From Verrucomicrobiota bacterium JB022 (lineage in GTDB: Bacteria > Verrucomicrobiota > Verrucomicrobiia > Opitutales > Oceanipulchritudinaceae), in contig JAUTCQ010000001.1 in NCBI GenBank assembly GCA_030673845.1, positions 62,001 to 126,000 on the forward strand: a DNA stretch of 64,000 bases, read 5' to 3'. Below the pieces are notes generated by a model. It did not search any database, was not told where the DNA came from, and saw only the letters and a list, made by a program, of their open reading frames with translations. Positions 17,377 through 26,247 of the stretch are shown in pieces (positions within the stretch are counted from its first letter, which is position 1; every line of letters starts with the position of its first letter). Made by a program: the position numbers and the translations under genes.

Positions 17377-17937
17377 ATGCTGCGCTCTCGTTTCTCACGC
17401 CTCTTCAGTGTGTTTTTGGCCATCCTGCTGGCAGGGTGCGGCACTGCTTACGCGCAGCACGACGACGAGCAGATCCCGGTGGCGGCCGAAAAGCTCAAGG
17501 CCGCCTTCCTCTTCCGCCTCTGCTTCTTTGTCGACTGGGAAGAGCTCCCGGCCGACCGCCCCTTCGTCTTTCTGGTGATCGGCGCGAACGAGATTGCCGA
17601 GGAGTTGACGGAACTGGTGCGGGGCAAGGACGTGGAGGGCCATGCCATCGAAGTCCGCACCACCGATTCCCTCGACGTAGTCGACGACGCCCACGTAGTA
17701 TTCGTCAGCCGCTCCTTCCGCCGCTGGACCGAGCGGATCGTAAAGGACTATGAAGGGCGGCCCGTCCTCACCGTAGCGGATTATCGAGACTTTCCCAAAC
17801 GCGGAGGCATGGTAGGGCTCTTTTATGAGCGCGACCGCATTGCCTTGGCTGTCAACCCATCCAAATGCCAAGACGCCCGTCTGCAACTGAGCGCCCGCCT
17901 GCTGGCCGTGGCGCGGGAGGTGATCGAAGCGCCATGA
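17377..17937 (+). CDS. YfiR-like periplasmic protein (DUF4154)
   Basis: This 186-residue protein has a signal peptide (residues about 1-25; a Cys in LLAGC could make it a lipoprotein, but family members are usually soluble). It carries the YfiR/DUF4154 pattern: KLKAAFLFRLCFFVDWEE, VFLVIGANEIAEEL, VVFVSRSF, VLTVAD and the closing GGMVGLFYERDRIALAVNP. YfiR in Pseudomonas is a periplasmic repressor of the membrane diguanylate cyclase YfiN, working through its CHASE8 domain. Here its stop overlaps the start of a CHASE8 kinase, so it probably controls that kinase. Confidence 0.88.
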   Translation: MLRSRFSRLFSVFLAILLAGCGTAYAQHDDEQIPVAAEKLKAAFLFRLCFFVDWEELPADRPFVFLVIGANEIAEELTELVRGKDVEGHAIEVRTTDSLDVVDDAHVVFVSRSFRRWTERIVKDYEGRPVLTVADYRDFPKRGGMVGLFYERDRIALAVNPSKCQDARLQLSARLLAVAREVIEAP

Positions 17938-20546
17938 TGAAGCTTCCCGGCAAGTCGATCCGGATGAAAGTGACCCTGGCCCTCCTCATGACCAGCGTCC
18001 TGAGCCTCGTCGTCTCCTTTACCATCCTGCTCATCTTCGAATGGCGCTCGGCCGAGCGGGAACTCGTCGACAAGCTGCATACGGAGGCCCGGATCGTGCG
18101 CGACAACCTGAGTGCGGCGGTCGCCTTCCGCTCCGCGCCCGATGCTCGCCGCATGATGAACGGTCTCAAGTCGGACCGCGAAGTCAATGCCGCTGCCGTC
18201 TACCTGGATACGGGCGAGCTGATCGCCAACTTCGTCCAGCCCGGTTCCTCCTTCGAAATCCCCCCGGCGGCACCCCCGATCGGCGTCAAGACAGGGGCCG
18301 ATGCCATCGAGATCGTCCTGCCCATCGAAGTGGGAGGCAGCGAAGTCGGTCGGTTGCTGTTGGTTGCCGGTTACGATGCGCGCGACGAGCGCTTCGTGCT
18401 CTACCTGATCACGGCCGCCTGCGCCTTCCTGCTGGCGGCGGCCAGTTCGCTGCTGGCAGCCCGAATGCTGGAGCGCCGCCTGTCCACGCCGGTGCTGGCT
18501 CTGGCCGATCTGGCCCGCCGCGTCACACGCGACCGCGATTACTCCGTCTACGTGCCCGACGAAGGCTCCGACGAGATGGCCCAGCTCGCGCAAGCCCTTG
18601 CGCTCATGCTCCGCGAAGTCAACCAGCGCGAAGAAGAGCTGAAGCAAGCCGTGGACCGCCTGCACCTGGCGCTGGAAGCCTCCCGCACCTTTATCTGGGA
18701 GTGGGATCACGAGCGCGACGCCCTCTACTGGCAGTCGGTCGAGGGGCTCCCCATCGCGCTGGAAAGCCTGCAAGGCATCAGCGTGGTCGACCTGCTGGAG
18801 CGCGTCCACCCCAACGAACGGGCTCGCCTCGTCAATGCCTTCCACACCGCTGCGACTACGCAGGACGAGTTTTCGGTGGAGTTTTCCGTGCTCGAAGGCG
18901 AGCAGCGCGTCTACGTATCCTGCCGCGGCAAAGGCTTTCGCGATGCGGAGGGCAACCTGACCCGCGCCATCGGCGTCGCACACGACATCAGCCAGCGCCG
19001 CCAGGCCGAGCGTGCCCTCCACTGGCGCGAGCAGGAGTTCCGCGCCCTCGTCGAGCACTCGCCCGACGTCATCGCCCGCTACAACCGCGAGCTGCGCATC
19101 ATTTACATCAACAGCGCCGTGTTGGACCTCACAGGGCTCACCTCCGATTACTTTACGGGCAAGACGCTGAACGAACTGCAGGTCGCTCCCGAGCGTCTGG
19201 AAGCCTGGCGTATCGCGATCGAACGCATCTACGAAGGGGCGCAGCATGCCGAGCTGGAGTTTGACTACCCACACCAGGACGGCACCCTTCGCACCTTTCA
19301 CACCCGCCTTGCGCCCGAGCTGGCGCCAACGGGCGAAGTCGCGCAAGTCCTCGCCGTCTCGCGCGAGATCACCGAGCGCAAGCGGACCGAGCAGGAGCTG
19401 CGGCGGGCCAAAGACCGGGCCGAAGAAGCCGCCCGCGCCAAGTCCGTCTTCCTCGCCAACATGAGCCACGACATCCGCACCCCGCTCACCGCCATCCTCG
19501 GCTTTGCGGAAGTGCTCGACCTGCACGGTAATGGCGAGATCAAGGAGATTACCGCCATGATCCGCAGCGGCGGCAAACGCCTGATGGATACGCTCAACTC
19601 CGTGCTCGACCTCGCCCGCCTCGAAGGCGGCGAATCCCCGCTCAAGCGCGAGCCGATCGACATCCGCGGCGAGCTGGAGGAGCTGGTCGACCTCTTCCGC
19701 TCGCAGGCGAACGAAAAAGGCATCGAATTTAGCTACACCTACTGCCGCGAGCCCGTCTCCGGCATGGTCGACCGCGCCGCCTTCACTCGTGTGATGATGA
19801 ACCTGATCGGCAACGCCCTCAAGTTCACCGCCGAAGGCAGCGTATCCGTCCGCCTCTGGGAGCAGTCCGACCGCTTTTACGTGGCAGTGGAAGACACCGG
19901 GCTCGGTATCCCCAAGCACGTCATCCCGCACATCTTCGACGCCTTCACCCGCTCGCGCCAGAGCGAAACCCGCCAGATCGAAGGCAGCGGCCTCGGCCTC
20001 ACCATCACCCGTCAGCTGGTCCGCCTCATGGGAGGCGAAATCCACGTCGAAAGTGAGGAAGGCAAAGGCAGTTCCTTTACCGTTTCATTAATGAAAAGCC
20101 CGAAACCGCTCACCTCCGACCCGCGCCAGACCGAGCCGCAGCAAGCAGCGGAAGGCAGCGATGCCCGGCGCTCGATCCTCGCCGTGGAAGACAACCCCAG
20201 CACCCAGCGCCTGCTCGGGATGCTGCTCAAAGACCAGTACGACGTCGCCCTCGCTTCCACCGGCGCCGAATCGCTCGAACTGGCCAAGCAACGCCCGTTC
20301 GACCTCGTGCTCATGGACCTGAGCCTCGAAACCAGCGAAGCCGGCATCCAATACATGCAGGAAATGCGAGAGATCGAGCCCTACCAAAGCGTCCCCATCC
20401 TCGCCTTCACCGCGCATGCCCTGCCGGGCGAGTCCGAGCGGTTCCAGCGCCTCGGCTTCGACGGCTATCTGGGCAAGCCCTTCTCGATCGACGTCTTGCG
20501 CAAGACCCTGGCCGACGCCCTCGCCAACGGCCGCCAAGAGCTTTGA
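17934..20546 (+). CDS. Hybrid sensor histidine kinase (CHASE8-HAMP-PAS-PAS-HisKA-HATPase-REC)
   Basis: This is an 870-residue inner-membrane kinase. TM1 is at residues about 13-35. A CHASE8-like periplasmic domain follows (VRDNLSAAVAFRSAPDA). TM2 lies near 158-180. After it come a HAMP domain, two PAS domains (about 245-365 and 375-490), HisKA with phospho-acceptor His512 in NMSHDIRTPL, an ATPase domain with DTGLGIPKH and GSGLGL boxes, and a receiver with Asp795 in LVLMDLSL. ATG 17934 overlaps the YfiR-like stop. The output stops at the receiver, so a separate phosphotransfer or regulator is needed. None lies next to it. Confidence 0.93.
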   Translation: MMKLPGKSIRMKVTLALLMTSVLSLVVSFTILLIFEWRSAERELVDKLHTEARIVRDNLSAAVAFRSAPDARRMMNGLKSDREVNAAAVYLDTGELIANFVQPGSSFEIPPAAPPIGVKTGADAIEIVLPIEVGGSEVGRLLLVAGYDARDERFVLYLITAACAFLLAAASSLLAARMLERRLSTPVLALADLARRVTRDRDYSVYVPDEGSDEMAQLAQALALMLREVNQREEELKQAVDRLHLALEASRTFIWEWDHERDALYWQSVEGLPIALESLQGISVVDLLERVHPNERARLVNAFHTAATTQDEFSVEFSVLEGEQRVYVSCRGKGFRDAEGNLTRAIGVAHDISQRRQAERALHWREQEFRALVEHSPDVIARYNRELRIIYINSAVLDLTGLTSDYFTGKTLNELQVAPERLEAWRIAIERIYEGAQHAELEFDYPHQDGTLRTFHTRLAPELAPTGEVAQVLAVSREITERKRTEQELRRAKDRAEEAARAKSVFLANMSHDIRTPLTAILGFAEVLDLHGNGEIKEITAMIRSGGKRLMDTLNSVLDLARLEGGESPLKREPIDIRGELEELVDLFRSQANEKGIEFSYTYCREPVSGMVDRAAFTRVMMNLIGNALKFTAEGSVSVRLWEQSDRFYVAVEDTGLGIPKHVIPHIFDAFTRSRQSETRQIEGSGLGLTITRQLVRLMGGEIHVESEEGKGSSFTVSLMKSPKPLTSDPRQTEPQQAAEGSDARRSILAVEDNPSTQRLLGMLLKDQYDVALASTGAESLELAKQRPFDLVLMDLSLETSEAGIQYMQEMREIEPYQSVPILAFTAHALPGESERFQRLGFDGYLGKPFSIDVLRKTLADALANGRQEL

Positions 20547-20709
20547 AGCTGCCATCGCTTGCGTTAGAACCAGGCCAGAAGGGGCAAGTTTACCCTCGGG
20601 CCGACTTTTCGCTTGCCACCCCGCGCGCGGGCGGTTGTCTTTTCACCTTTTCGCGCACGGAATTCCCGGGCTGGAAAAGAACGAAACCACCAATAACCAA
20701 CGAAAAATA

Positions 20710-20740
20710 AAGCTGGCACCGCCCCCCCCTGCGCCAGCTT
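20710..20740 (+). promoter_or_regulatory. Hairpin in the rpsB leader
   Basis: AAGCTGGC (20710-20717) pairs with GCCAGCTT (20733-20740) around a C-rich loop, 30 bases upstream of rpsB and with no T run. It may be a ribosomal-protein leader fold. The rest of 20547-20709 shows no gene. Function is inferred from position only. Confidence 0.4.
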
Positions 20741-20770
20741 GTCCCGAGAGGGATGGGGCAAGTACGACAC

Positions 20771-21589
20771 ATGAATATCACGATCCGAGACCTCCTGGAC
20801 GCCGGCGTTCACTTTGGCCACCAAGTGCGCCGCTACAACCCGAAGGCGAAGAAGTTCGTCTACGACAATCGCCACGGCATCTCCATCATCGACCTCGAGA
20901 AGACCTACGCTCAGCTCGAGAAGGCCACCGCGTTTGTCGAAGACCTCGTCGCCAGCGGCAAGGATATCCTCTTTGTCGGCTCCAAGAAGCAAGCCCAGGA
21001 AATCGTCCGCGAAGCCGCCAACTCTTGCGGCATGCCCTACGCCGCAGCCCGCTGGCTCGGCGGTACCCTGACCAACTTCACCACCGTGCGCCGCTCGATG
21101 GACAAGTATCAGAAGTACCAGAAGTGGGAAGCTGACGGCACCTTCGACAAGATGCACAACAAGGAAGTGGCCGCGATCCGTCGCGAAATGGTCCGCATGA
21201 CCCGCAACTTCGAAGGCATCGCCAACGTGCGCGAAATGCCCGGCGCCATGTTCATCATCGACACCAAGAATGAACACATCGCCGTCGAAGAAGCCCGCCG
21301 CCTCCAGATCCCCCTCGTCGCCCTCGTCGATACCAACAGCGACCCGACGGTGATCAACTACCCGATCCCGGGTAACGACGACTCCATCAAGTCGATCCGC
21401 ATCGTCGTCGAGACGATCGTCGACGCGATCCAGGCCGGCCTCGCCCGCCGCGAAAGCCCCGAGACGATCCAGCCCCGCAATGTGGGCAACGTCATCGCCG
21501 CTCCCGCGACCGAAGAGCAAGTCGTGCCCGTGAACCCGCGTGGCGCGTCCGAAGAAGTGCCCCAGTCCTACAGCAGCGACAACGAGTAA
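20771..21589 (+). CDS. rpsB: 30S ribosomal protein S2
   Basis: This 272-residue protein has the S2 signatures IRDLLDAGVHFGHQVRRYNPK near the start (shown in part), FVGSKKQAQEIV, RWLGGTLTNF and the PLVALVDTNSDP segment. A variable acidic tail of about 40 residues (EEVPQSYSSDNE) extends beyond the E. coli end. It is an assembly protein on the back of the 30S head, holding S1 in many bacteria. ATG 20771 gives the family start MNITIRDLL. The tsf gene follows 44 bases on, the usual rpsB-tsf pair. Confidence 0.97.
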   Translation: MNITIRDLLDAGVHFGHQVRRYNPKAKKFVYDNRHGISIIDLEKTYAQLEKATAFVEDLVASGKDILFVGSKKQAQEIVREAANSCGMPYAAARWLGGTLTNFTTVRRSMDKYQKYQKWEADGTFDKMHNKEVAAIRREMVRMTRNFEGIANVREMPGAMFIIDTKNEHIAVEEARRLQIPLVALVDTNSDPTVINYPIPGNDDSIKSIRIVVETIVDAIQAGLARRESPETIQPRNVGNVIAAPATEEQVVPVNPRGASEEVPQSYSSDNE

Positions 21590-21633
21590 AGACTGCTCTT
21601 TCCTCCTCCGACTTATCCTCTCCGTAACGACTT

Positions 21634-22224
21634 ATGAGCCAAATCACCGCTAAGATGGTCTCCGACCTCCGCGCCCAGACCGGCGCGGGCATGATGGATT
21701 GCAAGAAAGCCCTTCTCGAAACCAACGGTAACGTAGAAGAGGCGATTACCTACCTGCGCAAGAAGGGCATCGCCAGCGCCGACAAGAAGTCGGGCCGCGA
21801 AGCCGGTGACGGCCTGGTGGAATCCTACATCCACATGGGTGGCAAGGTGGGCGTGCTCGTGGAGCTCAACTGCGAGACGGACTTCGTGGCCAAGACCGAC
21901 GACTTCAAGGCCCTCGTGCGCGACATCGCCATGCACATCGCCGCCGCCAGCCCCGTCTGTGTGAGCCGCGAAGAAGTGCCGGCCGAACTCCTCGAAAAGG
22001 AGCGCGAAATCGCCGCCGGTCAAGTCGAAGGTAAGCCCGCGAACATCGTCCAGAAGATCGTCGAAGGCAAGATCGAGAAGGTCTATCAACAGATCTGCCT
22101 CATGGAGCAGCCCTTCGTCAAGAACCCGGACATCACCATCACCGAGCTGATCAAGCAACAGATCTCCAAGATGGGCGAAAACATCGTTGTGAAGCGTTTC
22201 GCCCGCTTCCAGATCGGCGCCTAA
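21634..22224 (+). CDS. tsf: Elongation factor Ts
   Basis: This 196-residue protein starts MSQITAKMVSDLRAQTGAG. It contains GMMDCKKALLE and the family motif VELNCETDFVAKTDDF. It is the nucleotide exchange factor for EF-Tu. The length is that of the short form (about 200 residues, as in Thermus and cyanobacteria). The second core half of the 283-residue E. coli protein is missing, which is normal for this group. It is co-transcribed with rpsB and ends at a strong terminator. Confidence 0.97.
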   Translation: MSQITAKMVSDLRAQTGAGMMDCKKALLETNGNVEEAITYLRKKGIASADKKSGREAGDGLVESYIHMGGKVGVLVELNCETDFVAKTDDFKALVRDIAMHIAAASPVCVSREEVPAELLEKEREIAAGQVEGKPANIVQKIVEGKIEKVYQQICLMEQPFVKNPDITITELIKQQISKMGENIVVKRFARFQIGA

Positions 22225-22258
22225 GCGCTGCTGGTCCCAGGATTCGCAAAACACCTTT

Positions 22259-22292
22259 CAGCCTGATCCGCGCACCGGATCAGGCTTTTTTT
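22259..22292 (+). terminator. Terminator after tsf
   Basis: The stem is GCCTGATCCG (22261-22270) with CGGATCAGGC (22276-22285) and a run of seven T. It is a very strong terminator. Confidence 0.93.
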
Positions 22293-22319
22293 GTGCTCGT
22301 GCGGGAGGGGCAGGAGCAT

Positions 22320-22799
22320 ATGCTAAAACCTGTCATTACTATGAAATCCTCAAATCGAAGCCCTTGGGGTGCGGCAGGTTGTATGGTGGGATGGATTGCA
22401 CTGACCGGCGCCCTGCTGCTGCCATGGATTCGCGGCAGCATTGAGCTGCCTGGGGTCGAGGAAAAGGAAAAGAAGCACTCTACGGTGGTTACGCTGGGTG
22501 AGCAGAAAGATCCCCTCCTTTCGTTTACTTTCAGAAAGCAGGAAGAGCCTGAGCCTGAATCGGAGCCGAAGGAAAAGCAGAAGACGCAGTACCTATATAT
22601 GGGCGTTATTGGTTTGGGCATGATCGGATCGGCATGTGGCCTGGCTTCTCTGATTCGGGGGGAAGAGCGGCGCATCTCGGAAACCGCGCTGCTACTTGGC
22701 CTTTCGGCGGCCATGTTCCATTATCTCCTGTGGGTGATTGCGATATTGCTCTTGATCTGGATCGTCAGCCACTTCTTCGCTGGTATGGCAAGTTCATGA
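22320..22799 (+). CDS. Small membrane protein of unknown function
   Basis: This 159-residue protein has a helix near residues 17-40 (GCMVGWIALTGALLLPW) and a charged middle (SEPKEKQKTQ region). Two or three C-terminal helices follow: YLYMGVIGLGMIGSACGLASL, LLGLSAAMFHYLLWVIAILLLIWIVSHF (both in part). An AGGAG at 22312 lies only 3 bases before the chosen ATG. ATG 22341 is an alternative start. The stop overlaps the start of the next gene (ATGA), so the two are probably translated together. No family is recognised. Confidence 0.6.
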   Translation: MLKPVITMKSSNRSPWGAAGCMVGWIALTGALLLPWIRGSIELPGVEEKEKKHSTVVTLGEQKDPLLSFTFRKQEEPEPESEPKEKQKTQYLYMGVIGLGMIGSACGLASLIRGEERRISETALLLGLSAAMFHYLLWVIAILLLIWIVSHFFAGMASS

Positions 22800-23683
22800 C
22801 TCTCATGGCTGGATACATCGACTGGCATACTCACCGCTACCCGACGGAGGTCGCGCAGGCCCCGGCTCAATGGGCGGCCGAGCAGGGGGAGCACTATTGG
22901 GGCCTGCTCGTGACGCGCGGGCCGCAGGGCTGGGCCGACCACGAAACCATGGTCGCCGCGATGGATGCCGGGGGCGTCGAGAAGAGCGTGCTGCAAGGCT
23001 GGTACTGGATCCACCAGCGCACCTGCCACTGGCAAAACGAGCTGTTTCTGGAGTGGGCACGGCAGGACCCCGAGCATTTCGTCCCCTTTGCCACCGTTCA
23101 ACCTGCCGCCGGCGAACTGGCCTACGAGCAACTCGTCTGGGCGCTCGACCAAGGCTGCAAGGGCATCGGTGAGATGATGCCCACCGTGCAGGGCTTCAAC
23201 GTGCGAACCGATGCCACCTGGCTGAAAATCTGCGCCCTCGCGCAAGAGCGGCACGTCCCGATCACCCTGCACGTGACCGAGCCGGTAGGGCACGACTACC
23301 CGGGCCGCATCGAGACCCCGCTGGCCGACTACTTCTGGCTGGCCGAGCAGTTTCCGGAGCTGCCGCTGGTCTTCGCCCACTGGGGTGGGGGGCTGCCCTT
23401 TTACTTCCTCAACCGCCATGTGCGCAAGGTGCTCCACAATGTTTACTTCGACACCGCCGCCAGTCCGCTGCTCTACGACCGCCGCGTCTGGCAGACCGTG
23501 CTCGGCCTCGTCGGCCCCGAGCGGATCCTTTTCGGCACCGATTACCCCCTGCGCGTCTACCCCCGCACGGAGAAGGAGCCTTCCTTTGCCCACCTCGTGC
23601 AGGAGGCCGAAGCCGAGATCACCGATCTCGAAGCGCGTTCGCTGGTGATGCAAGGCAACGCCCGTCGCCTGCTGGGGCTCTAA
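22796..23683 (+). CDS. Amidohydrolase family protein
   Basis: This 295-residue protein looks like the amidohydrolase-2 group (aminocarboxymuconate decarboxylase-like). It has a DWHTH metal motif at the start, a mid-chain His in PITLHVTEPVGHDYPG, LVFAHWGGGLPF and the closing metal Asp in RILFGTDYPLRVYPR. A TIM barrel hydrolase or decarboxylase is expected. The substrate is unknown. ATG 22796 overlaps the preceding stop. ATG 22805 would also fit. It is convergent with the next gene, with a 4-base overlap of stops. Confidence 0.8.
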   Translation: MTLMAGYIDWHTHRYPTEVAQAPAQWAAEQGEHYWGLLVTRGPQGWADHETMVAAMDAGGVEKSVLQGWYWIHQRTCHWQNELFLEWARQDPEHFVPFATVQPAAGELAYEQLVWALDQGCKGIGEMMPTVQGFNVRTDATWLKICALAQERHVPITLHVTEPVGHDYPGRIETPLADYFWLAEQFPELPLVFAHWGGGLPFYFLNRHVRKVLHNVYFDTAASPLLYDRRVWQTVLGLVGPERILFGTDYPLRVYPRTEKEPSFAHLVQEAEAEITDLEARSLVMQGNARRLLGL

Positions 23684-24411
23684 AACACGATCCGCATCGG
23701 CAGCCCGGTGGCGTCGTGCGGCGTGGGGCCCCACGGCAACGTGCCCCGCTCTTGCCTCGGGCGTCGGGCCACCCGCCAGCAGAGCAAGGCGTCGATCAAG
23801 TCGTCCGGCTGAGCTGCGCCCCGGATCAAAGGTCGCCAGGTCGCATAGAGCTCCCTTGCGCGCGGGATGACCGCCTCCAGCACCTGTAGCCGCCGCTCAA
23901 AACCGGCGCTCTCCTTCTTCGGCGGCAGCGGCACCCCGCCGTTCAGCCTTGCGGCCGCGATCTCCGGATGCGCTTCGACAATTCGCTCCCGGGCGTCTGG
24001 GACAGCCTGGAGCAGGGCATCGAGTTCGCGAATTTTCGGCAAGATGTGATAAGCCTGCTGGCTGAGCCCGCGCCCACCCACCTGCCGGTGCAGCTTCAAC
24101 ACCTCTGCGTACGGCGCATCCACCGTCAGCGCCAGCACCTCGCGCACCGGCACCGGGAAGACGCGACTCGGCGCGCCCCGTCGCAAGCGCAAGGCTACAT
24201 GGGCCGCGCGGTCGCAGGCCCTCCGCTGGCGCCCGCTGGCCATGCCGATGGGCATGTCGATCGCGATGGTAGAGGCGTCGCTGTAAGCCTCCCATAGCTC
24301 CTGCACGGAGCCGAAGACCCGCATCGTCGTCGGCTCCGCGCCACCTGCCACCGCGATCCAGCCGCTGCGGCACCCGTCGACTCCCACCACCTGATTTGGC
24401 TCGGCACTCAT
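23680..24411 (-). CDS. DUF429 family protein (predicted RNase H-fold nuclease)
   Basis: This 243-residue protein starts with VVGVDGCRSGWIAVA and has IAIDMPIGM, then RRACDRAAH, HPEIAAARL and a PDDLIDALLCW segment near the end. The order and the conserved acidic residues (Asp in VGVDG, Asp in IDMP, Glu in HPE, Asp in DDLIDA) match the DUF429 family, thought to fold like RNase H. Biological role is unknown. It is divergent from the membrane protein gene at 24438 across a 26-base gap. Confidence 0.8.
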   Translation of the reverse strand: MSAEPNQVVGVDGCRSGWIAVAGGAEPTTMRVFGSVQELWEAYSDASTIAIDMPIGMASGRQRRACDRAAHVALRLRRGAPSRVFPVPVREVLALTVDAPYAEVLKLHRQVGGRGLSQQAYHILPKIRELDALLQAVPDARERIVEAHPEIAAARLNGGVPLPPKKESAGFERRLQVLEAVIPRARELYATWRPLIRGAAQPDDLIDALLCWRVARRPRQERGTLPWGPTPHDATGLPMRIVF

Positions 24412-24437
24412 GCGTGATCAGGGTTAAAGGATCGAGG

Positions 24438-24857
24438 ATGAACTGGGCATGGCAGATTTCAAGCGCAAGCGGCCTCTTCCTGCTGGGCCTGATCTGGACG
24501 GTGCACCTCGCGCTCTACCCGCTCTTTCGGCAGGTGGCCGCCGAGTGCTGGCCGGCCTACCACGCCCAACATGCGCGTCGCATGGGCTGGGTTGTCGCGC
24601 CCGTTATGCTGGCCGAACTGATCGCAACCGTAGCATTGTGCTTCGACGGTAGCCTTCCGCTAGCTCTCCGCCTCATGCTGATCGGCCTGGTGGTGACGAA
24701 TTGGCTGACGACCGGGTTGGGCGCAGTCCCCCTGCATCAGAAATTGGAGCAACGCCCCGAGCCTGCCCTGATCGGCCGCCTGCTCGTGGTGAACCGTGGC
24801 CGCCTCGTCGCGTGGAGCCTCAAAGCCCTCCTGATGCTGGGGTGGGGAGCCCTGTAG
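24438..24857 (+). CDS. Small integral membrane protein, unknown function
   Basis: This 139-residue protein has four predicted helices: SGLFLLGLIWTVHLALYPLF, VVAPVMLAELIATVALCF, LALRLMLIGLVVTNWLTTG, and a final one in LVAWSLKALLMLGWGAL. Conserved-looking polar residues are a His in the first helix (VHLALYP) and an NW in the third. AAAGG at 24426-24430 is a fair ribosome binding site 7 bases before ATG 24438, so this start is preferred over one at 24396. The family is not identified. Confidence 0.65.
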   Translation: MNWAWQISSASGLFLLGLIWTVHLALYPLFRQVAAECWPAYHAQHARRMGWVVAPVMLAELIATVALCFDGSLPLALRLMLIGLVVTNWLTTGLGAVPLHQKLEQRPEPALIGRLLVVNRGRLVAWSLKALLMLGWGAL

Positions 24858-24878
24858 ATGCGGGCGACGCCAGGCTGC

Positions 24879-24913
24879 AAAAAAAAACGCAGCATCCGGG
24901 AGCGGATGCTGCG
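24879..24913 (-). terminator. Terminator of carA
   Basis: The stem is CGCAGCATCCG (24888-24898) with CGGATGCTGCG (24903-24913). Nine A at 24879-24887 read as the U tract on the minus strand. Confidence 0.93.
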
Positions 24914-24937
24914 CTGAAAGTCGATCTAAGATCTTGC

Positions 24938-26107
24938 TTACTTGTCGCCCTTGACCTTGGCCACCAGTTGGTGGAACTCGTCGAAGAGCGGGTCGCTGTC
25001 GTGCGGGCCCGGGGAGGCTTCCGGGTGATACTGCACCGAGAAGCAGGGCAGGTCCTTGTGGCGGAGGCCTTCGACGGTCCCGTCGTTCAGGTTGATCTCC
25101 GTCACGATGCCGCCGCGCTGCTCCACTTCCTGTGGGCTGGCCGCAAAGCCGTGGTTTTGCGAGGTGATCGAGACCTTGCCCGTTTCGAGGTTCTTGACCG
25201 GCTGGTTGGCGCCGCGGTGGCCAAACTTCAGCTTGTAGGTCTTGCCGCCGAGGGCGTGGGTCAGGATCTGGTTGCCCATGCAGATGCCGAAGGTCGGGTA
25301 TTCCTGGATCAGCTTGGCCACGGTCTGGTGCACGTAGGTCAGCGGCGCGGGGTCGCCCGGGCCGTTGCTGAGGAAGACGCCGTCGGGCTGGAGGTCCTTC
25401 ACCTGTTCGGCGCTCATCGTGGCCGGGACCACCGTCACGTCGAAGCCATGGTAGGCCAGCTTGCGGAAAATATTGTACTTCGCGCCGAGGTCGAAGGCGA
25501 CGACCTTGTAACGCTTGCGGCCTTCCATGCTCGGGGCGATCAGCTGGGTGCCGGGCACCGTAAACGGCGTGGCATCCACCTGGCGGCTGTTCCAGTCGAA
25601 CGCCTCCTTGGTGGTCACTTCGCGCACATAGTCGGCCCCGACGAGGCCGGTCCACTCGCGCGCGCGCTTGACGGCCTCCTCATCGGAGATGCCCTCTGTG
25701 CTGATGCAGGCCTTGAGGGCGCCGTGCACGCGCAGGCGCTTGGTGATCGCGCGAGTGTCGACGCCGCTGACGCCGGGCACGCCGTGGGCTTGCAACCAGC
25801 CGTCGAGCGTCTCCGACGCGCGCCAACTGCTCGAAACGCGGCTGAGCTCGCGGACGACGAAGCCAAAGACTTGCGGCCGATCGCTCTCGTTGTCGTCGAG
25901 GCTGATGCCGTAGTTACCGATCTGCGGGGCCGTCATGGTGACGATCTGCCCGTAGTAGGAGGGGTCCGTAATGGTCTCCTGGTAACCCGTCATCGCAGTA
26001 TTAAAAACCGCTTCGCCCACCGCGGTGGTGGTAGCCCCGAAGGCCCGACCGCGGAACACACTTCCGTCCTCCAGCGCGAGAACGCCCATCTTGAAAGCAT
26101 CCGTCAT
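24938..26107 (-). CDS. carA: Carbamoyl-phosphate synthase small subunit
   Basis: This 389-residue glutamine amidotransferase subunit passes ammonia to CarB for carbamoyl phosphate, which feeds pyrimidines and arginine. It has the CarA start (ALEDGSVFRGRAFGA, FNTAMTGYQE), GNYGISLDD, SGVDTRAITKRLR, then the class I amidotransferase core: LSNGPGDP, nucleophile Cys in FGICMGNQ, and the His-Glu pair in VQYHPEASPGP. The usual GHQ after the Cys is GNQ here. carB is not adjacent. It is divergent from the P-ATPase gene over 140 bases, and no attenuator is seen. Confidence 0.96.
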   Translation of the reverse strand: MTDAFKMGVLALEDGSVFRGRAFGATTTAVGEAVFNTAMTGYQETITDPSYYGQIVTMTAPQIGNYGISLDDNESDRPQVFGFVVRELSRVSSSWRASETLDGWLQAHGVPGVSGVDTRAITKRLRVHGALKACISTEGISDEEAVKRAREWTGLVGADYVREVTTKEAFDWNSRQVDATPFTVPGTQLIAPSMEGRKRYKVVAFDLGAKYNIFRKLAYHGFDVTVVPATMSAEQVKDLQPDGVFLSNGPGDPAPLTYVHQTVAKLIQEYPTFGICMGNQILTHALGGKTYKLKFGHRGANQPVKNLETGKVSITSQNHGFAASPQEVEQRGGIVTEINLNDGTVEGLRHKDLPCFSVQYHPEASPGPHDSDPLFDEFHQLVAKVKGDK

Positions 26108-26247
26108 GATTAACCGGTGGACTAAAGGCCCGCACGCGCCTCTCGGCAAACGAAAAACCCATTGTTTACCGAAATTTAAGACGGGAGTCCTTCCGCAGCT
26201 CGACCAGAAGAGTTGTCGAACCGCCTTGGATCGCCCACATTGGGAGC

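Noticed and set aside
26108-26247. Pyrimidine or arginine attenuator before carA
   Set aside because: No leader peptide, terminator/antiterminator pair or PyrR-type site could be found in the 140-bp gap.
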